From positions 1-6,170 of the forward strand of contig CAZVEV010000330.1 in NCBI GenBank assembly GCA_964625865.1: a stretch of 6,170 bases of DNA, read 5' to 3'. The notes beneath the pieces are model-generated. The model made no database searches, was not told the DNA's origin, and was given only the letters and a program-made list of their open reading frames with translations. Below are positions 6,129 through 6,170 of this stretch, piece after piece. Numbering within the stretch: position 1 is the stretch's first letter; each line of letters begins with the position of its first letter. The DNA is from CAZVEV01 sp964625865 (lineage in GTDB: Bacteria; Planctomycetota; Phycisphaerae; SM23-33). The position numbers and the translations under genes were made by a program.

Positions 6129-6167
6129 GAAGAGCGAGAGATCAAGATAAATCTCCCATGGCTCTTC
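6129..6167. repeat. Imperfect inverted repeat upstream of the glycosidase promoter
   Basis: GAAGAGC (6129-6135) pairs perfectly with GCTCTTC (6161-6167). Inside it, GAGAGAT (6136-6142) pairs with ATCTCCC (6151-6157) with one mismatch, leaving an 8-nt loop and a 3-nt bulge on one side. It lies about 30 nt upstream of the possible -35 box. It might be an operator, or the 3' end structure of a gene beyond the window. No T-run follows on the minus strand, and on the plus strand the window ends 3 nt later. Confidence 0.4.
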
Positions 6168-6170
6168 GTG

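Overview
The window is GC-rich bacterial DNA. Four intact genes lie on the minus strand, and a patch of broken genes occupies the left end. A secreted GH127-type glycosidase, a secreted iduronate-2-sulfatase-like formylglycine sulfatase, remnants of an IS1380-type transposase and of a secreted SGNH esterase, and short intergenic palindromes together suggest a Planctomycetota (or related PVC-group) genome. This is inferred from gene content; there is no marker gene to prove it.

Layout from left to right. Positions 1-400 hold debris: the C-terminal tail of an unrecognised plus-strand ORF (3-101), and the first ~50 codons of an IS1380-family transposase on the minus strand (126-280) that then runs into unrelated sequence. 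At 401 a plus-strand gene starts well (RBS, signal peptide, GQSN block of a SASA/SGNH carbohydrate esterase) but loses all family resemblance after about residue 80. Its frame then only runs antisense through the 3' end of the next gene. From 675 rightwards every intact gene is on the minus strand. In transcription order these are GH127 family glycosidase (6000-3916), RmlD/MAT2B-like NAD(P)-binding SDR protein (3770-2871), IDS-like sulfatase (2698-1076), and a small zinc-ribbon protein with two membrane segments (1025-675).

The intergenic gaps are 145, 172 and 50 nt. The sulfatase and zinc-ribbon genes are close enough to share a transcript. The others may or may not be co-transcribed. The 145-nt gap holds two inverted copies of a short GC-rich hairpin repeat that differ by a compensated base pair. 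The 170 nt upstream of the glycosidase hold a possible sigma70-type promoter and a long imperfect inverted repeat.

Functionally this looks like a small polysaccharide-degradation neighbourhood: an exported glycosidase removing arabinofuranose-like residues, an exported sulfatase removing sulfate esters, and the relic of an exported deacetylase. The SDR protein and the zinc-ribbon protein have no obvious direct role in that process. I see no convincing wholly new system here. The most notable points are the strong MAT2B resemblance of the SDR protein, the covarying palindromes, and the fragmented left end.
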